From: Lautropia sp. | GTDB lineage: Bacteria > Pseudomonadota > Gammaproteobacteria > Burkholderiales > Burkholderiaceae_E | DNA length: 64,000 bases | Assembly: GCA_030532895.1 (NCBI GenBank) | Contig: JAUNKF010000008.1 | Location: 62,001 to 126,000, forward strand | Direction: 5' to 3' | Shown here: one piece after another, positions 8,869-18,099 of the stretch | Position numbering within the stretch: the stretch's first letter is position 1 | How the letters are laid out: each line of letters begins with the position of its first letter | Made by a program: the position numbers and the translations under genes | The notes under the pieces: generated by a model | Database searches by the model: none | Seen by the model: the letters and a program-made list of their open reading frames with translations, nothing else | What the model was told of the DNA's origin: nothing

Positions 8869-9783
8869 ATGCGAAAGAAGATCCCCAGCACCACCGCCCT
8901 GCTGGCTTTTGAAGCCGCTGCCCGGCACGAAAGCTTCACCCGCGCCGCCGAAGAGCTGTCGCTCACCCAAAGCGCCGTGTGCCGACAGATCACCACCCTG
9001 GAGGATTTGCTGGGCGTGCCACTCTTCAGGCGTACCCGCCGTGGCGTACAGCTGACCGAAGCCGGCCTCAGCTACAGCCGCCAGATCGCGCCCCGGCTCG
9101 ATGCCCTCGAACACGACACCCTCGCCGTCATGGCCCACCACGGCGCCGCCAGCGTGCTGGAGCTGGCCGTCGTCCCCACCTTTGCCACGCGCTGGCTGCT
9201 GCCACGGCTCGCGGACTTCCAGCAGAAGAACCCGGACGTGGTCGTCAACATGAACACCCAGACCCGGCCCTTCCTCTTCGACCAGACCGAGTTCGATGCC
9301 GCCATCTACTTCGGCGATGCCGGCTGGCCCGGCACCGAAGCCCACTACCTGATGCACGAATACCCCGTGCCCGTGTGCAGCCCCTTGCTACCCGGCGCCA
9401 AGCCGACGATGACCCCCGAAGACATCGCCCAACTGCCCCGCCTGCAACAAAGCACCCGCCCCTACGCCTGGCGCCAGTGGTTCAATGCCGCCGGCATCCA
9501 GGTGCCCCACGACATGGCCGGCATGCGACTGGAACTCTTCTCCATGCTGGCCCAGGCCGCCATCGAACGCCTTGGCGTCGCCCTGATTCCCCCCTTTCTC
9601 ATCCAGCAGGAGCTGGCCAACGGCAGCCTCATCAGCCCCTGCCCCCAAAGCCTGCCCAGCTCACGCGCCTACTACCTGATCGTGCCCGAGCGCAAAGCCG
9701 AGCGGCCTGCACTCACGGCGTTTCGGGAGTGGTTGGTGGGGGAAGTCAAGCAGCCCGGCAACCATGAGCCGTCTTCTTCCTGA
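8869..9783 (+). CDS. LysR family transcriptional regulator (GcvA-like), divergent from gcdH
   Basis: 304 aa from the chosen ATG. An N-terminal winged HTH (about 9-65, with SFTRAAEELSLTQSAVCRQI) is followed by a periplasmic-binding-like effector domain. Sequence style is that of the GcvA group. An in-frame GTG at 8836 would add 11 residues; the ATG is preferred because the HTH begins at its usual distance. The divergent layout with gcdH suggests it controls glutaryl-CoA genes, a common arrangement in betaproteobacteria. The effector (glutarate or glutaryl-CoA) is inference. Confidence 0.88.
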   Translation: MRKKIPSTTALLAFEAAARHESFTRAAEELSLTQSAVCRQITTLEDLLGVPLFRRTRRGVQLTEAGLSYSRQIAPRLDALEHDTLAVMAHHGAASVLELAVVPTFATRWLLPRLADFQQKNPDVVVNMNTQTRPFLFDQTEFDAAIYFGDAGWPGTEAHYLMHEYPVPVCSPLLPGAKPTMTPEDIAQLPRLQQSTRPYAWRQWFNAAGIQVPHDMAGMRLELFSMLAQAAIERLGVALIPPFLIQQELANGSLISPCPQSLPSSRAYYLIVPERKAERPALTAFREWLVGEVKQPGNHEPSSS

Positions 9784-9935
9784 GGAAGATCTTGACGAAG
9801 CCTTGAGCGTGAACGGCAGGAAAATGGCCGGCACAAACTGTGCTCAGTAGGGCCGACTCTTATGCTCTTTACCTATCGGCCCCCCCATCTCGCCCCCGCC
9901 GCCCAAACCCTTAGGTTGCATTTTGTCGGTAAATA

Positions 9936-9965
9936 TTGACAACTACCTGCAAAATACAACATGAT
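9936..9965 (+). promoter_or_regulatory. Possible abiE promoter
   Basis: A perfect TTGACA at 9936-9941 is followed after 18 bp by CATGAT (9960-9965, 4 of 6 matches to TATAAT). The surrounding sequence is A/T-rich. If used, transcription would begin at about the abiEi ATG, giving a very short or absent leader. That fits the lack of a Shine-Dalgarno. Confidence 0.3.
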
Positions 9966-9971
9966 GCGTTC

Positions 9972-10571
9972 ATGGAAAACGCTCATCACGCCGTTCTGGC
10001 GCTGACCAAGCACCAAGGTCTCCTGCGCCCCCGCGATCTTCATGCACACGGTCTGCCCAGCGTTGCCCTGACACGACTGGTCAGGCAAGGCCAGCTCATT
10101 CGCATTGGTCGTGGGCTGTATGCCTACCCTGACCGACACATCTCCGAACATGGCGTCCTGGCTGAAGTAGCCTGCAAGTACCCCAAAGCCGTCGTCTGCC
10201 TCCTCTCTGCACTACGGGTACACGACCTCACCACACAAGCGCCATTCGAGACGTGGCTCGGGATTCCGAACAAGGCCCGTGCGCCGAGAATGGACTATCC
10301 CCCCCTACGCATCATTCGCTTTTCAGACACTGCCATGACAGAAGGCGTTGAAGAGCATCAAATTGATGGCATCACCGTTCGTGTGACCAGTATCGAACGC
10401 ACCGTGGCGGACTGCTTCAAACTCCGAAACAAGATCGGACTGGATGTCGCCATCGAAGCACTGCAAGAAGCCTGGCGCGCCAAACGCCTGAACATGGACA
10501 AGCTCTGGCACCATGCCACGCTATGCCGAGTTGCCAATGTCATGCGTCCATATATGGAAAGCCTGCCATGA
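9972..10571 (+). CDS. Type IV antitoxin AbiEi family protein
   Basis: 199 aa. It matches the AbiEi pattern: an N-terminal winged-helix domain (about 8-50, with RPRDLHAHGLP and RIGRGLYAYP) and a C-terminal AbiEi domain including the VTSIERTVADCF block. It acts as a DNA-binding autorepressor and counters AbiEii. The chosen ATG gives the usual family N-terminus; a TTG start 12 codons earlier is possible. Its stop overlaps the toxin start as ATGA, so the pair is translationally coupled. Codon use is visibly more A/T-rich than in neighbouring genes, a sign of acquisition. Confidence 0.9.
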   Translation: MENAHHAVLALTKHQGLLRPRDLHAHGLPSVALTRLVRQGQLIRIGRGLYAYPDRHISEHGVLAEVACKYPKAVVCLLSALRVHDLTTQAPFETWLGIPNKARAPRMDYPPLRIIRFSDTAMTEGVEEHQIDGITVRVTSIERTVADCFKLRNKIGLDVAIEALQEAWRAKRLNMDKLWHHATLCRVANVMRPYMESLP

Positions 10572-11482
10572 ACCAGCGAAATACAGCAGCCTCAGTACGC
10601 GCTCGCCTTCTGTCCCACGCTCGCCAGACCCAGCAAGACTTCAATTTGGTTCTAACGCGCTATGCTCTTGAACGCTTGCTGTACCGCATCAGTATCTCGC
10701 GTCACGCCAATCAGTTCTTGCTGAAGGGTGCGCTGTTATTCGATTTGTGGTTTGACATCCCACACCGGCCAACACGGGATGCTGACTTTCTTGGTTTCGG
10801 CTCCTCCGAGCTGACCCACCTTGCAGACGTTTTCAAAGAGATCTGCTCCATCAACGCAGAAGACGGCGTGTCCTTTCTAACAGATACCGTACGTTCCACC
10901 CGGATTCGGAAAGAAGCCAATTACACAGGTATGCGTGTCACCTTGTTGGGACTCATTGATGGCGCGCGTTGCCCCATGCAGATTGACATGGGTTTTGGCG
11001 ATGCAGTCACACCAGAACCAGAAGTTCACCAATTTCCCGTCATCCTTTCGGAATTTCCAGCACCAAAGTTGCGTGTCTACCCACGCTACACCGTCGTCGC
11101 AGAAAAACTCGAAGCATTGAGCACACTGGGCATCGCCAATACCCGAATGAAAGACTATTTCGATCTATGGTTCTTGTCACAGCATGCCGAGTTTGACGGA
11201 AACATCCTGAAAACAGCCATTCAGGCAACCTTCAAACGGCGTAAAACCAGACTCCCCGCCATCGCCCCCTTCGGACTCACAGACAACTTCTCGCAAGACC
11301 CGGTAAAACAAACACAATGGCGCGCCTTTCTGACGAAAAACCAACTTGAAGCGCCTCCGCTGAATACCGTCATCACCTGCCTTCGAGCCTTCCTGGCTCC
11401 CGCCATCACAGCGGCAGCCATTGATGCAGATTATTCTGACCAATGGCCAGCCGGCGGCCCTTGGTCAGCCATGACAACTTGA
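10568..11482 (+). CDS. AbiEii/AbiGii nucleotidyltransferase toxin
   Basis: 304 aa. Nucleotidyltransferase-fold motifs are all present: KGALLFDLW (53-61), RPTRDADF with the catalytic D-x-D (67-74), AEKLEAL (178-184) and RMKDYFDL (193-200). AbiEii-type toxins are bacteriostatic; MenA and related family members modify tRNA by adding nucleotides. The start overlaps the AbiEi stop. All key residues are kept, so the module looks intact. It sits between a LysR gene and selO with no mobility gene nearby, and its composition suggests transfer. Confidence 0.9.
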   Translation: MNQRNTAASVRARLLSHARQTQQDFNLVLTRYALERLLYRISISRHANQFLLKGALLFDLWFDIPHRPTRDADFLGFGSSELTHLADVFKEICSINAEDGVSFLTDTVRSTRIRKEANYTGMRVTLLGLIDGARCPMQIDMGFGDAVTPEPEVHQFPVILSEFPAPKLRVYPRYTVVAEKLEALSTLGIANTRMKDYFDLWFLSQHAEFDGNILKTAIQATFKRRKTRLPAIAPFGLTDNFSQDPVKQTQWRAFLTKNQLEAPPLNTVITCLRAFLAPAITAAAIDADYSDQWPAGGPWSAMTT

Positions 11483-11549
11483 CCCCACCTTGAAAACCTG
11501 CCCCCACCCCCGCATCTGCTACTCATCCCCCCCCACCGGAGCCGCCCGG

Positions 11550-13286
11550 ATGAACCCCGCCCCCCTGCACTGGAACCTCGCCCACACCTATCGCACGCTG
11601 CCGCCCAAGCTCTTTTCTGATGGACGCGTGGCGAGCTTTCCCAACCCGCAGCTGCTGCTCTTCAATCAGCCGCTGGCAGGTGAACTGGGGCTGTTGGGCG
11701 ATGCGGATGCCGACAAAAGGGATATCACCCCCACAAAGGCACAGGCTGCTGACAGCCAAGACCTCACCCATCATCCCGCCTTCGCCCAGGAGGCAGCCGA
11801 GCTGTTCTCAGGCAACCGCTTTCCCGAGGGTGCGCAGCCGCTGTCGCAAGCCTATGCGGGGCATCAATTCGGGCATTTCGCCATGCTGGGAGACGGCCGT
11901 GCCACGCTGATCGGCGAGCAGATCACGCCCGCTGGCCATCGTGTCGACATCCAGTTGAAGGGCAATGGCAAGACCCCCTATTCACGCCGGGGCGATGGCA
12001 AGGCCGCACTCGGCCCGATGCTGCGTGAATATCTGATCAGCGAGGCAATGCACGCGCTGGGCATCCCCACTACCCGCAGCCTGGCCGTCGTCACCACGGG
12101 CGAAGAGATCTACCGCAGCAGCCCGCTCACCGGTGCCGTGCTCACGCGCACCGCACAAAGCCACCTCCGCGTGGCCACCTTCCAGTTTGCCGCCGCGCTG
12201 CGCGAGCCGAACACCCTGAAAGCGCTGGCCGACTACACCATCGATCGGCATTATCCGGAGATACGGAATCCACCGCCCGAAACGGCCAACCAAAGCGCCA
12301 CAGCCCCTGTCACCGCCCCGAACCCCTATCACCAACTGCTGCAAAAAGTGGTCGAGCGCCAGATCGCGCTGGTTGCCCGCTGGCAATGGGTCGGCTTCAT
12401 CCACGGCGTGATGAACACCGACAACATGAGCATCTCGGGTGAAACCATCGACTACGGCCCCTGCGCCTTCATGGACACCTATGACCCCGAAACGGTGTTC
12501 AGCTCCATCGACCACCAGGGCCGCTATCGCTACGACAATCAGCCCCCCATCGCGCTGTGGAACCTGACGCGCTTTGCCGAAACCCTGCTGCCGCTCTTCA
12601 GTAGCAACGAAGACGAAGCCATCCGCCTCGCCCATGACGCGCTGGACAACTTCGGGGAGCGCTTCGAGGCCACCTACCTGCAAGGCATGGCCCAAAAATT
12701 AGGACTCTTCCCGCTGCCAGCCGACGGTTCCGAGCAAGCACGAAGCCTCAACATCAACGATAAAGCTTCAAACGAGCAAGCAAACGACGAAGCCGCCGCA
12801 TCGGCCATGAAAGATGGCACGGGTACAAAGCACGACAGCACAGACAAGGAAATCTCCGAGGCCGATCAACTGCTCGTAGCCGACCTGTTGCAACAAATGC
12901 ACGCCTATTCGGCCGACTACACCAACACCTTCGTGCGCCTCACGCTCGACATCATGGGCCGGGACGGCAGTCATCTTGAAGGCACTGAAGAACTGTTTGA
13001 TGCCAAATCATTTGAAGCCTGGCAAGCCCGTTGGCGAGCACGTCTCGATCAACAGCCCCAAAGCCGCCAGGAAGCTGCGGCCCTGATGCAATCGCTCAAC
13101 CCCGTCGTGATTCCCCGCAATGCGCTGGTGGAAGCCGCCCTGGAAGAAGCCGAATCCGCCAACCTGCAACCCTTCAACGCACTGCTGGCCGTGCTGCAAC
13201 GCCCCTTCGACTATGACGCTGATGTCCGCGCCTATCAGGTTGTTCCACAAAACACGAAAGGCTACCAGACCTATTGCGGCACCTGA
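11550..13286 (+). CDS. selO: SelO/YdiU family protein adenylyltransferase
   Basis: 578 aa pseudokinase-fold enzyme that transfers AMP from ATP to protein Ser/Thr/Tyr residues. Visible family blocks: YAGHQFGHF (about 102-110), LKGNGKTPYSR (136-146), HGVMNTDNM (285-293) with the catalytic/metal Asp, and the DYGPCAF block (301-307) in the DFG position. The protein ends in YCGT, keeping the redox-active C-terminal cysteine. Residues about 392-436 are a polar Asn/Ala/Asp-rich insertion; a smaller one lies near 240-257. The ATG at 11550 is used because an upstream extension is low-complexity and the conserved N-terminus starts here. Confidence 0.92.
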   Translation: MNPAPLHWNLAHTYRTLPPKLFSDGRVASFPNPQLLLFNQPLAGELGLLGDADADKRDITPTKAQAADSQDLTHHPAFAQEAAELFSGNRFPEGAQPLSQAYAGHQFGHFAMLGDGRATLIGEQITPAGHRVDIQLKGNGKTPYSRRGDGKAALGPMLREYLISEAMHALGIPTTRSLAVVTTGEEIYRSSPLTGAVLTRTAQSHLRVATFQFAAALREPNTLKALADYTIDRHYPEIRNPPPETANQSATAPVTAPNPYHQLLQKVVERQIALVARWQWVGFIHGVMNTDNMSISGETIDYGPCAFMDTYDPETVFSSIDHQGRYRYDNQPPIALWNLTRFAETLLPLFSSNEDEAIRLAHDALDNFGERFEATYLQGMAQKLGLFPLPADGSEQARSLNINDKASNEQANDEAAASAMKDGTGTKHDSTDKEISEADQLLVADLLQQMHAYSADYTNTFVRLTLDIMGRDGSHLEGTEELFDAKSFEAWQARWRARLDQQPQSRQEAAALMQSLNPVVIPRNALVEAALEEAESANLQPFNALLAVLQRPFDYDADVRAYQVVPQNTKGYQTYCGT

Positions 13287-13309
13287 ATCATTCATCGACA
13301 GCCAATCAC

Positions 13310-13537
13310 ATGCAAAAAGCAAAATTGTTTAATGACGGCGATAATCAGGTCCTCATCCTTCCCACCGGGTTTCACTTTGAAGGTAACGAGGTCTACATCC
13401 GTCGTGACCCACTGACTGATGAGGTGATCCTCTCAGAAAAGCGCAACTGGCAATCATGGGATGAGTTTTTGGCAGGCCAAGATCCATCAGCCGTACCCGA
13501 AAACTTCCTCCCGTCGCGTGAACAGCCTCCGACCTAA
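13310..13537 (+). CDS. Orphan VapB-type (AbrB/MazE-like) antitoxin
   Basis: 75 aa. It has the swapped-hairpin SpoVT-AbrB/MazE pattern of VapB antitoxins: KLFNDGDNQVLILP, then FHFEGNEVYI and VILSEK. Such proteins bind their own promoter and neutralise a PIN-domain VapC encoded just downstream. Here the next gene is argO on the opposite strand, 8 bp from the stop, and I found no PIN protein in any frame nearby. The toxin appears to be lost. The start 12 codons into the open frame gives the family N-terminus. Confidence 0.75.
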   Translation: MQKAKLFNDGDNQVLILPTGFHFEGNEVYIRRDPLTDEVILSEKRNWQSWDEFLAGQDPSAVPENFLPSREQPPT

Positions 13538-13544
13538 CCCCTGA

Positions 13545-14147
13545 TCACTCAACCACCAACCGCCAGGCAATCACCCACATCACCACGCCCACCAGCACAT
13601 CCAAGAGCCGCCAGGCAGCTGGCTTGGCAAAGAGCGGCCGCAGCAGCGTGGCCCCGTAACCCAGCGCAAAGAAGAACAGGAACGAGGCACTGGTGGCACC
13701 AAGGGCAAACTGTGCCTCAAGGCCCGGAAAACGGGTCGAGATTGCGCCCAGCAGGATGACCGTATCCAGATAAACGTGCGGGTTCAACCAGGTGAGCGCC
13801 AGACAGGTGGCCAGCACCGGCCACAGCGCCGTCTTGCCGCCCTCGGCCGGCGCCAGCGCCGCCGCTCCCGTCCAGGCAGCCCAGAATCGCAGCGCGCCAT
13901 ACACCAGCAAAAAGGCCGCGCCGGCATAGCGGAACAGGGGCACCAGCCAATCGGCATGCGCACCAATCTGTTTGAAACCGAACACGCCGGCAGAAATCAA
14001 GACCGCATCCGACAACGCACAGGCCAGACAGACGATGGCCACATGCTCGCCCCGAATCCCCTGCCGCAACACGAAGGCATTTTGCGACCCGATCGCCAGA
14101 ATCAGGCTCAGCCCCACGCTGAAGCCCGTCAACAGCGCTTCACTCAT
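13545..14147 (-). CDS. argO: LysE/ArgO family amino acid exporter
   Basis: 200 aa with about six membrane helices and the LysE-family signature GSQNAFVLRQGI (about 21-32). It exports basic amino acids, chiefly L-arginine, possibly with lysine or canavanine. An AGGAGG lies 7 nt before the ATG. The ArgP-type regulator gene is divergent about 420 bp away, the usual ArgP-argO pairing, so induction by arginine or lysine through ArgP is likely. Confidence 0.88.
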   Translation of the reverse strand: MSEALLTGFSVGLSLILAIGSQNAFVLRQGIRGEHVAIVCLACALSDAVLISAGVFGFKQIGAHADWLVPLFRYAGAAFLLVYGALRFWAAWTGAAALAPAEGGKTALWPVLATCLALTWLNPHVYLDTVILLGAISTRFPGLEAQFALGATSASFLFFFALGYGATLLRPLFAKPAAWRLLDVLVGVVMWVIAWRLVVE

Positions 14148-14563
14148 CGCGCGCCTCCTGCCAACATCATCATCCGCCCCCTACCCTGCGCCCCGTACAC
14201 GCTGATCACCGTTTCCCCTCCGATTAAATCCCCTATAAATACGCCCGTAGCCTGAGCATCGAGACGCCACGGATGACAACCAACCCGTATCACCCGGCAC
14301 GCCATGACATGCCAACTACCCACGCCAGCAAAGCTGGCCGCTACCCCGTTGTCAGAAGCTTGGGCGGCAACACATCGCGGGCTGGCAATCAACCATCCCC
14401 TCACGCACCGCCCTCCAACGTGTGGCTAACGTATCAACATCGTGATGCTATAGTCCCTTCCACATGAAGGAAACTGAACAATCTTCATCGAAGATGAAGA
14501 AAATTCATGCACAAGCGCGCAGCACGGTTCGTGCCCCTTGCAACCAGCTTCAATCACAAACCC
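14148..14563. promoter_or_regulatory. argO-argP intergenic region with an 8-bp inverted repeat
   Basis: This region of about 415 bp should hold both promoters. A perfect inverted repeat TCTTCATC-GAA-GATGAAGA (14482-14500) lies just ahead of the argP reading frame, and a TATAGT (14449-14454) resembles a -10 box. I cannot tell whether the palindrome is an operator or an mRNA hairpin. No small gene is convincing here. Confidence 0.4.
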
Positions 14564-15466
14564 ATGCTCGACTACACCGGACTGGCGGCCGTGGCGGCCA
14601 TCATCGAAGAAGGTTCCTTCGAGCGGGCGGCCAGCCGCCTGCATCTGACGCCCTCGGCCGTCTCGCATCGCGTCAAATCCCTGGAGCAGCGGCTCGGCAC
14701 ACCGTTGATCATTCGGGGCACACCCTGCCTGCCCACGGAAGCCGGACGGCATCTCCGCCGGCACATGGAGCGCGTCCGGCTGCTCGAAGCCGGCCTGGAG
14801 GCCGATTACCCCGCGCTCTTCAAAACGTCGCATCAGGCGCCGCCCGCCCGCGCCCGCATCGTGATCAATGCCGACAGTCTGGCCACCTGGTGCATGCCGG
14901 CACTGGCGCGTTTCAGCGAGCAAACCGGCTGCCTGCTCGACATCGTGCTGGAGGATCAGCACGTCTCGATGGATTGGCTCACACGGGGCGAAGTGGACGC
15001 CGCCATCACGGCCACCGACACCGAAGCCACGGGCTGCCAGGTTCACCCGCTCGGCATCCTGCGCTATCACGCCACGGCCAGCCCAGCCTTCATGGCAAAG
15101 CAGTTTCCCGGAGGCATCGTCGATGCCGAGCGGTTGGCAACGGCGCCCACCCTCACCTTCAACCGCAAGGACACGCTGCAACAGCGCTGGATGCAGACCC
15201 AAACGGGTCATCAGAACCTCAGCCCCCCCACCCACTGGCTGCCCTCATCCACCGCCTTCGTCGAAGCCGCCCTGCTTGGCATGGGCTGGGGCATGAACCC
15301 CGAGCATCTCGTGCAAGACCATCTGGCCTCGGGCGCACTCGTGGAACTGCGCCCCAACAGCCCCACCGATGTACCGCTCTACTGGCAGGTGAACCGTAGT
15401 GCCGCCAGCCAGTTGAAGCCCCTCACCCGCTGCCTTCAAGATGCCGCAGCCCAGTCGCTGCGCTGA
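14564..15466 (+). CDS. argP: ArgP/IciA family LysR regulator
   Basis: 300 aa from the MLDY start usual for ArgP. The HTH (about 4-60) contains EEGSFERAASRLHLTPSAVSHRV; the rest is the effector domain. ArgP activates argO and related genes in response to arginine and lysine. An in-frame ATG at 14507 has a better Shine-Dalgarno-like AAGAAAA and would add 19 residues, so the start is uncertain. The function call rests on the family pattern plus the argO neighbour. Confidence 0.87.
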   Translation: MLDYTGLAAVAAIIEEGSFERAASRLHLTPSAVSHRVKSLEQRLGTPLIIRGTPCLPTEAGRHLRRHMERVRLLEAGLEADYPALFKTSHQAPPARARIVINADSLATWCMPALARFSEQTGCLLDIVLEDQHVSMDWLTRGEVDAAITATDTEATGCQVHPLGILRYHATASPAFMAKQFPGGIVDAERLATAPTLTFNRKDTLQQRWMQTQTGHQNLSPPTHWLPSSTAFVEAALLGMGWGMNPEHLVQDHLASGALVELRPNSPTDVPLYWQVNRSAASQLKPLTRCLQDAAAQSLR

Positions 15467-15528
15467 GCCAGTCCCTTCAAAAAGACGCCTGACCTGAAAG
15501 TAAGGTAGCCAATAGTCGCCACGCACTA

Positions 15529-15593
15529 CCAAGGCTCGATGCCTTCAGAAGCGTGTCAACGCCAGCAGCACGCGATTTGGGGCAGCCCTTCGG
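15529..15593. repeat. Repeat family B element, copy 1 (65 bp)
   Basis: Starts with CCAAGGCTCGATGCCTTC and ends with GGGGCAGCCCTTCGG. The element at 24789-24853 has the same length, nearly the same two ends and a divergent middle. It lies between the convergent argP and purU 3' ends. Confidence 0.6.
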
Positions 15594-15634
15594 CCCAAGC
15601 CCCAAAGCCCCAGCCCCACAGCCAGAGCGAACGA

Positions 15635-16531
15635 TCAGCGCAAGATCACCGTCCGCTGCTGATTCAGGAACACCCGCCGTTCCACAAAATAGCGAACGGC
15701 GCGGGCAAGCGCGTGGCTTTCCATGTTGCGGCCCAGCGCCAGCAGATCTTCCGGACTGTAGGTGTGATCCACATGGTGCACCGACTGCTCGATGATCGGC
15801 CCCTCGTCCAGATCCTCCGTCACGAAGTGGGCCGTGGCGCCGATGATCTTCACGCCACGCTCATACGCCTGGTGGTAAGGCTTGGCTCCCTTGAAGCCGG
15901 GCAGGAAGGAATGGTGGATGTTGATGGCCCGGCCGGCCAGCGCCCGGCTCGTGCCATCACTCAGGATCTGCATGTAGCGTGCCAGCACCAGCAGCTCCGC
16001 ATTCGTGTCCGCCATCAGCTTGAGGATGCTCGCCTCCTGCTCGGCCCGGTTGGCGTTGCTCACCGGCAGGTGGTGATACGGGATGCCGGCAGCATCGGCA
16101 TGATTCTTCAGATCAGGATGGTTCGAGCCGATGGCCACCACTTCCATGTTCAGCTCTTTCATCCGTACCCGGAAGAGCAAGTCGGCCAGACAATGCTCCA
16201 GCTTCGAGACCATGATCAGCACCTTCGGCGGCACACTCATGTCATAGAAATTGGCCGTCATGTCGAAAGCCTCAGCCACCGGTACGAACGCCTCACGCAT
16301 GCCGTCCAAGCCATCGGGCAAGGTCTTCACCGTGAAGACGCAACGCACGAAAAACCGCCCGCCCGGATCGTCGTACACCGAAAACTCCTGGATGTAGCCC
16401 TGATGCTTTTCCAGAAAAGCCGTGATGGCCGCCACCTGACCCGCCCGGCTCGGGCACGCCACCGTCAGGCAATACGGGCCACCGGCCTGCTGCACACGAT
16501 TGTCTTCTGCTGTCATGACTGTTCCTGTCAT
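15635..16531 (-). CDS. purU: Formyltetrahydrofolate deformylase
   Basis: 298 aa. An N-terminal ACT domain (about 19-95) precedes a formyltransferase-fold hydrolase domain with the catalytic trio visible as Asn204, His206 (INIHHSFLPGF) and Asp242 (EDLDEGPI). It hydrolyses 10-formyl-THF to THF and formate. Next to soxBDAG its likely job is to recycle the folate one-carbon load made by sarcosine oxidase; pseudomonads pair purU2 with soxBDAG in the same way. It is transcribed away from the adjacent GlxA-type regulator. The start could be the ATG five codons in. Confidence 0.94.
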   Translation of the reverse strand: MTGTVMTAEDNRVQQAGGPYCLTVACPSRAGQVAAITAFLEKHQGYIQEFSVYDDPGGRFFVRCVFTVKTLPDGLDGMREAFVPVAEAFDMTANFYDMSVPPKVLIMVSKLEHCLADLLFRVRMKELNMEVVAIGSNHPDLKNHADAAGIPYHHLPVSNANRAEQEASILKLMADTNAELLVLARYMQILSDGTSRALAGRAINIHHSFLPGFKGAKPYHQAYERGVKIIGATAHFVTEDLDEGPIIEQSVHHVDHTYSPEDLLALGRNMESHALARAVRYFVERRVFLNQQRTVILR

Positions 16532-16732
16532 CTTGTTCTTCTCCCGCTAAATGAACTGATCCCGTCCCAACAGCCACCAACAGGCCGCTGCGTGCCGGCA
16601 ACCACACGGTCGTCCGCGACAAAACACTGGGCACCTGGGCGTCTGAACGACAGGCAAGCCTGCACACCCATCGCAACAGGTCAACCATCAGCTTCACACG
16701 ACAAGCACGCTAATGACTAGAATAAAAACGAC

Positions 16733-17815
16733 ATGCCCATCGAAGATTCATCAACCGGGAAAACCCCCATGTCCGATGTCCGCCCCATCCGCTTTGGTTT
16801 CATCCTGCTCTCGCATTTCACGCTCACCGCCTTCTCAGGCATGATCGACGTGCTGCGCCTGGCGGGCGATGACGGCGACCACAGCCGCCCCTTGCGCTGC
16901 ACCTGGCAGGTCATCGACGAGAAGCTCACGCCCGTGCGTTCCAGCACCGGCGTGCAGGTGCTGCCAGCCGAAACGCTGGGCGATCCGGCCCGCTTCGATT
17001 ACCTCGTGGTGGTGGGTGGCCTCTTGCACACGAGACCGCCACTCAGCCCCGCACTGCTGGCCTTCATTCGTGAAGCGGCACGGGCCAAGGTGACGCTCGT
17101 GGGGCTGTGTACCGGCGCCTTTGCGATGATGCAGGCCGGCGTCATGGCTGAGCACCGGGTCTGCGTGAGCTGGTTTCATTACTGGGATTTTCTGGAACAG
17201 TTTCCCTCGGCCGACCCCAACCTGATCGTGGCCGACCGGCTGTACACCATCGACCGGCGTCGTATCACCTGCTCCGGGGGCAGAGCCGCCATCGACGTGG
17301 CTGCCGAGATCCTGCGCCGACACATCGAACCGGCCATCGTGCAAAAGGCGCTGCGCATCCTGCTGGTGGATGATGCCGACCGTGCCAATGCCGCCCAGCC
17401 CCTGCCGCCTGGCGAATGTCCGGCCTCACACCCGATCGTGCGGCGCGCCATGCTGCTGATGGAGCAGCACGTCGGGCGCCAACTCTCCCTGCAGGAGCTG
17501 GCGATGCGGCTCAACATCTCCGTGCGTCAGCTGGAGCGGCTCTTCAAGGAACACACCGACACCACGCCCCACCGCTACGCCCGCAGCCTGCGTCTGCGCA
17601 CCGCCGCCTGGCTGCTCGGTCACTCGCGCCGCTCCATTGCCGACATCGCGATGAGCTGCGGCTTTGCCGATGCCTCGCACCTCGGGCGCGAGTTTCGGGT
17701 CACTTTCGGCGTGCCCCCCAGCGCCTGGCGCGCCCGCACCCAGCTGCCGGATGAACTGCTCGGCCAGCATGCTGCCCCTGATGACACGGGAGAAAGCAAC
17801 ATCGAACCACGGTAG
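16733..17815 (+). CDS. GlxA family (DJ-1/PfpI + AraC) regulator upstream of soxBDAG
   Basis: 360 aa. A DJ-1/PfpI-like domain (about 20-200) with the elbow GLCTGAF (124-130) is followed by a C-terminal AraC double HTH. The HTH includes ISVRQLERLF and the second-helix block IADIAMSCGFADASHLGREF. Proteins of this build control betaine, dimethylglycine and sarcosine genes (GbdR, SouR). Its place between purU and soxBDAG, same strand as sox, makes a sarcosine- or glycine-responsive activator likely. A second in-frame ATG at 16769 would remove 12 residues; neither start has a clear Shine-Dalgarno. Confidence 0.88.
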   Translation: MPIEDSSTGKTPMSDVRPIRFGFILLSHFTLTAFSGMIDVLRLAGDDGDHSRPLRCTWQVIDEKLTPVRSSTGVQVLPAETLGDPARFDYLVVVGGLLHTRPPLSPALLAFIREAARAKVTLVGLCTGAFAMMQAGVMAEHRVCVSWFHYWDFLEQFPSADPNLIVADRLYTIDRRRITCSGGRAAIDVAAEILRRHIEPAIVQKALRILLVDDADRANAAQPLPPGECPASHPIVRRAMLLMEQHVGRQLSLQELAMRLNISVRQLERLFKEHTDTTPHRYARSLRLRTAAWLLGHSRRSIADIAMSCGFADASHLGREFRVTFGVPPSAWRARTQLPDELLGQHAAPDDTGESNIEPR

Positions 17816-18099
17816 CTTGCAAAGCTGAAGTGGCCGAACGGTTTTGACAGCCAGGTTGATCCAGCGGGTCTGCCGACAAGCCCACGCCGCCTTGTGCGCC
17901 TGTCCTTTGCCCGCACGCCTCCCCCCCAGCCAGGGAGCGGATCCTGCCGAACACAAGGCCGACAGGCCGGGAAAGCCCTGCCAGCGGCGCCGCAGGATTC
18001 TTCCATGCCGATGTCGCTAAAATTCTAGCGCCGGCCCCCGGCTTTCTGATGTACTGCCGCTCAGAATCCTGTCGGCAGACAACACCTGGTGAGAACAAC

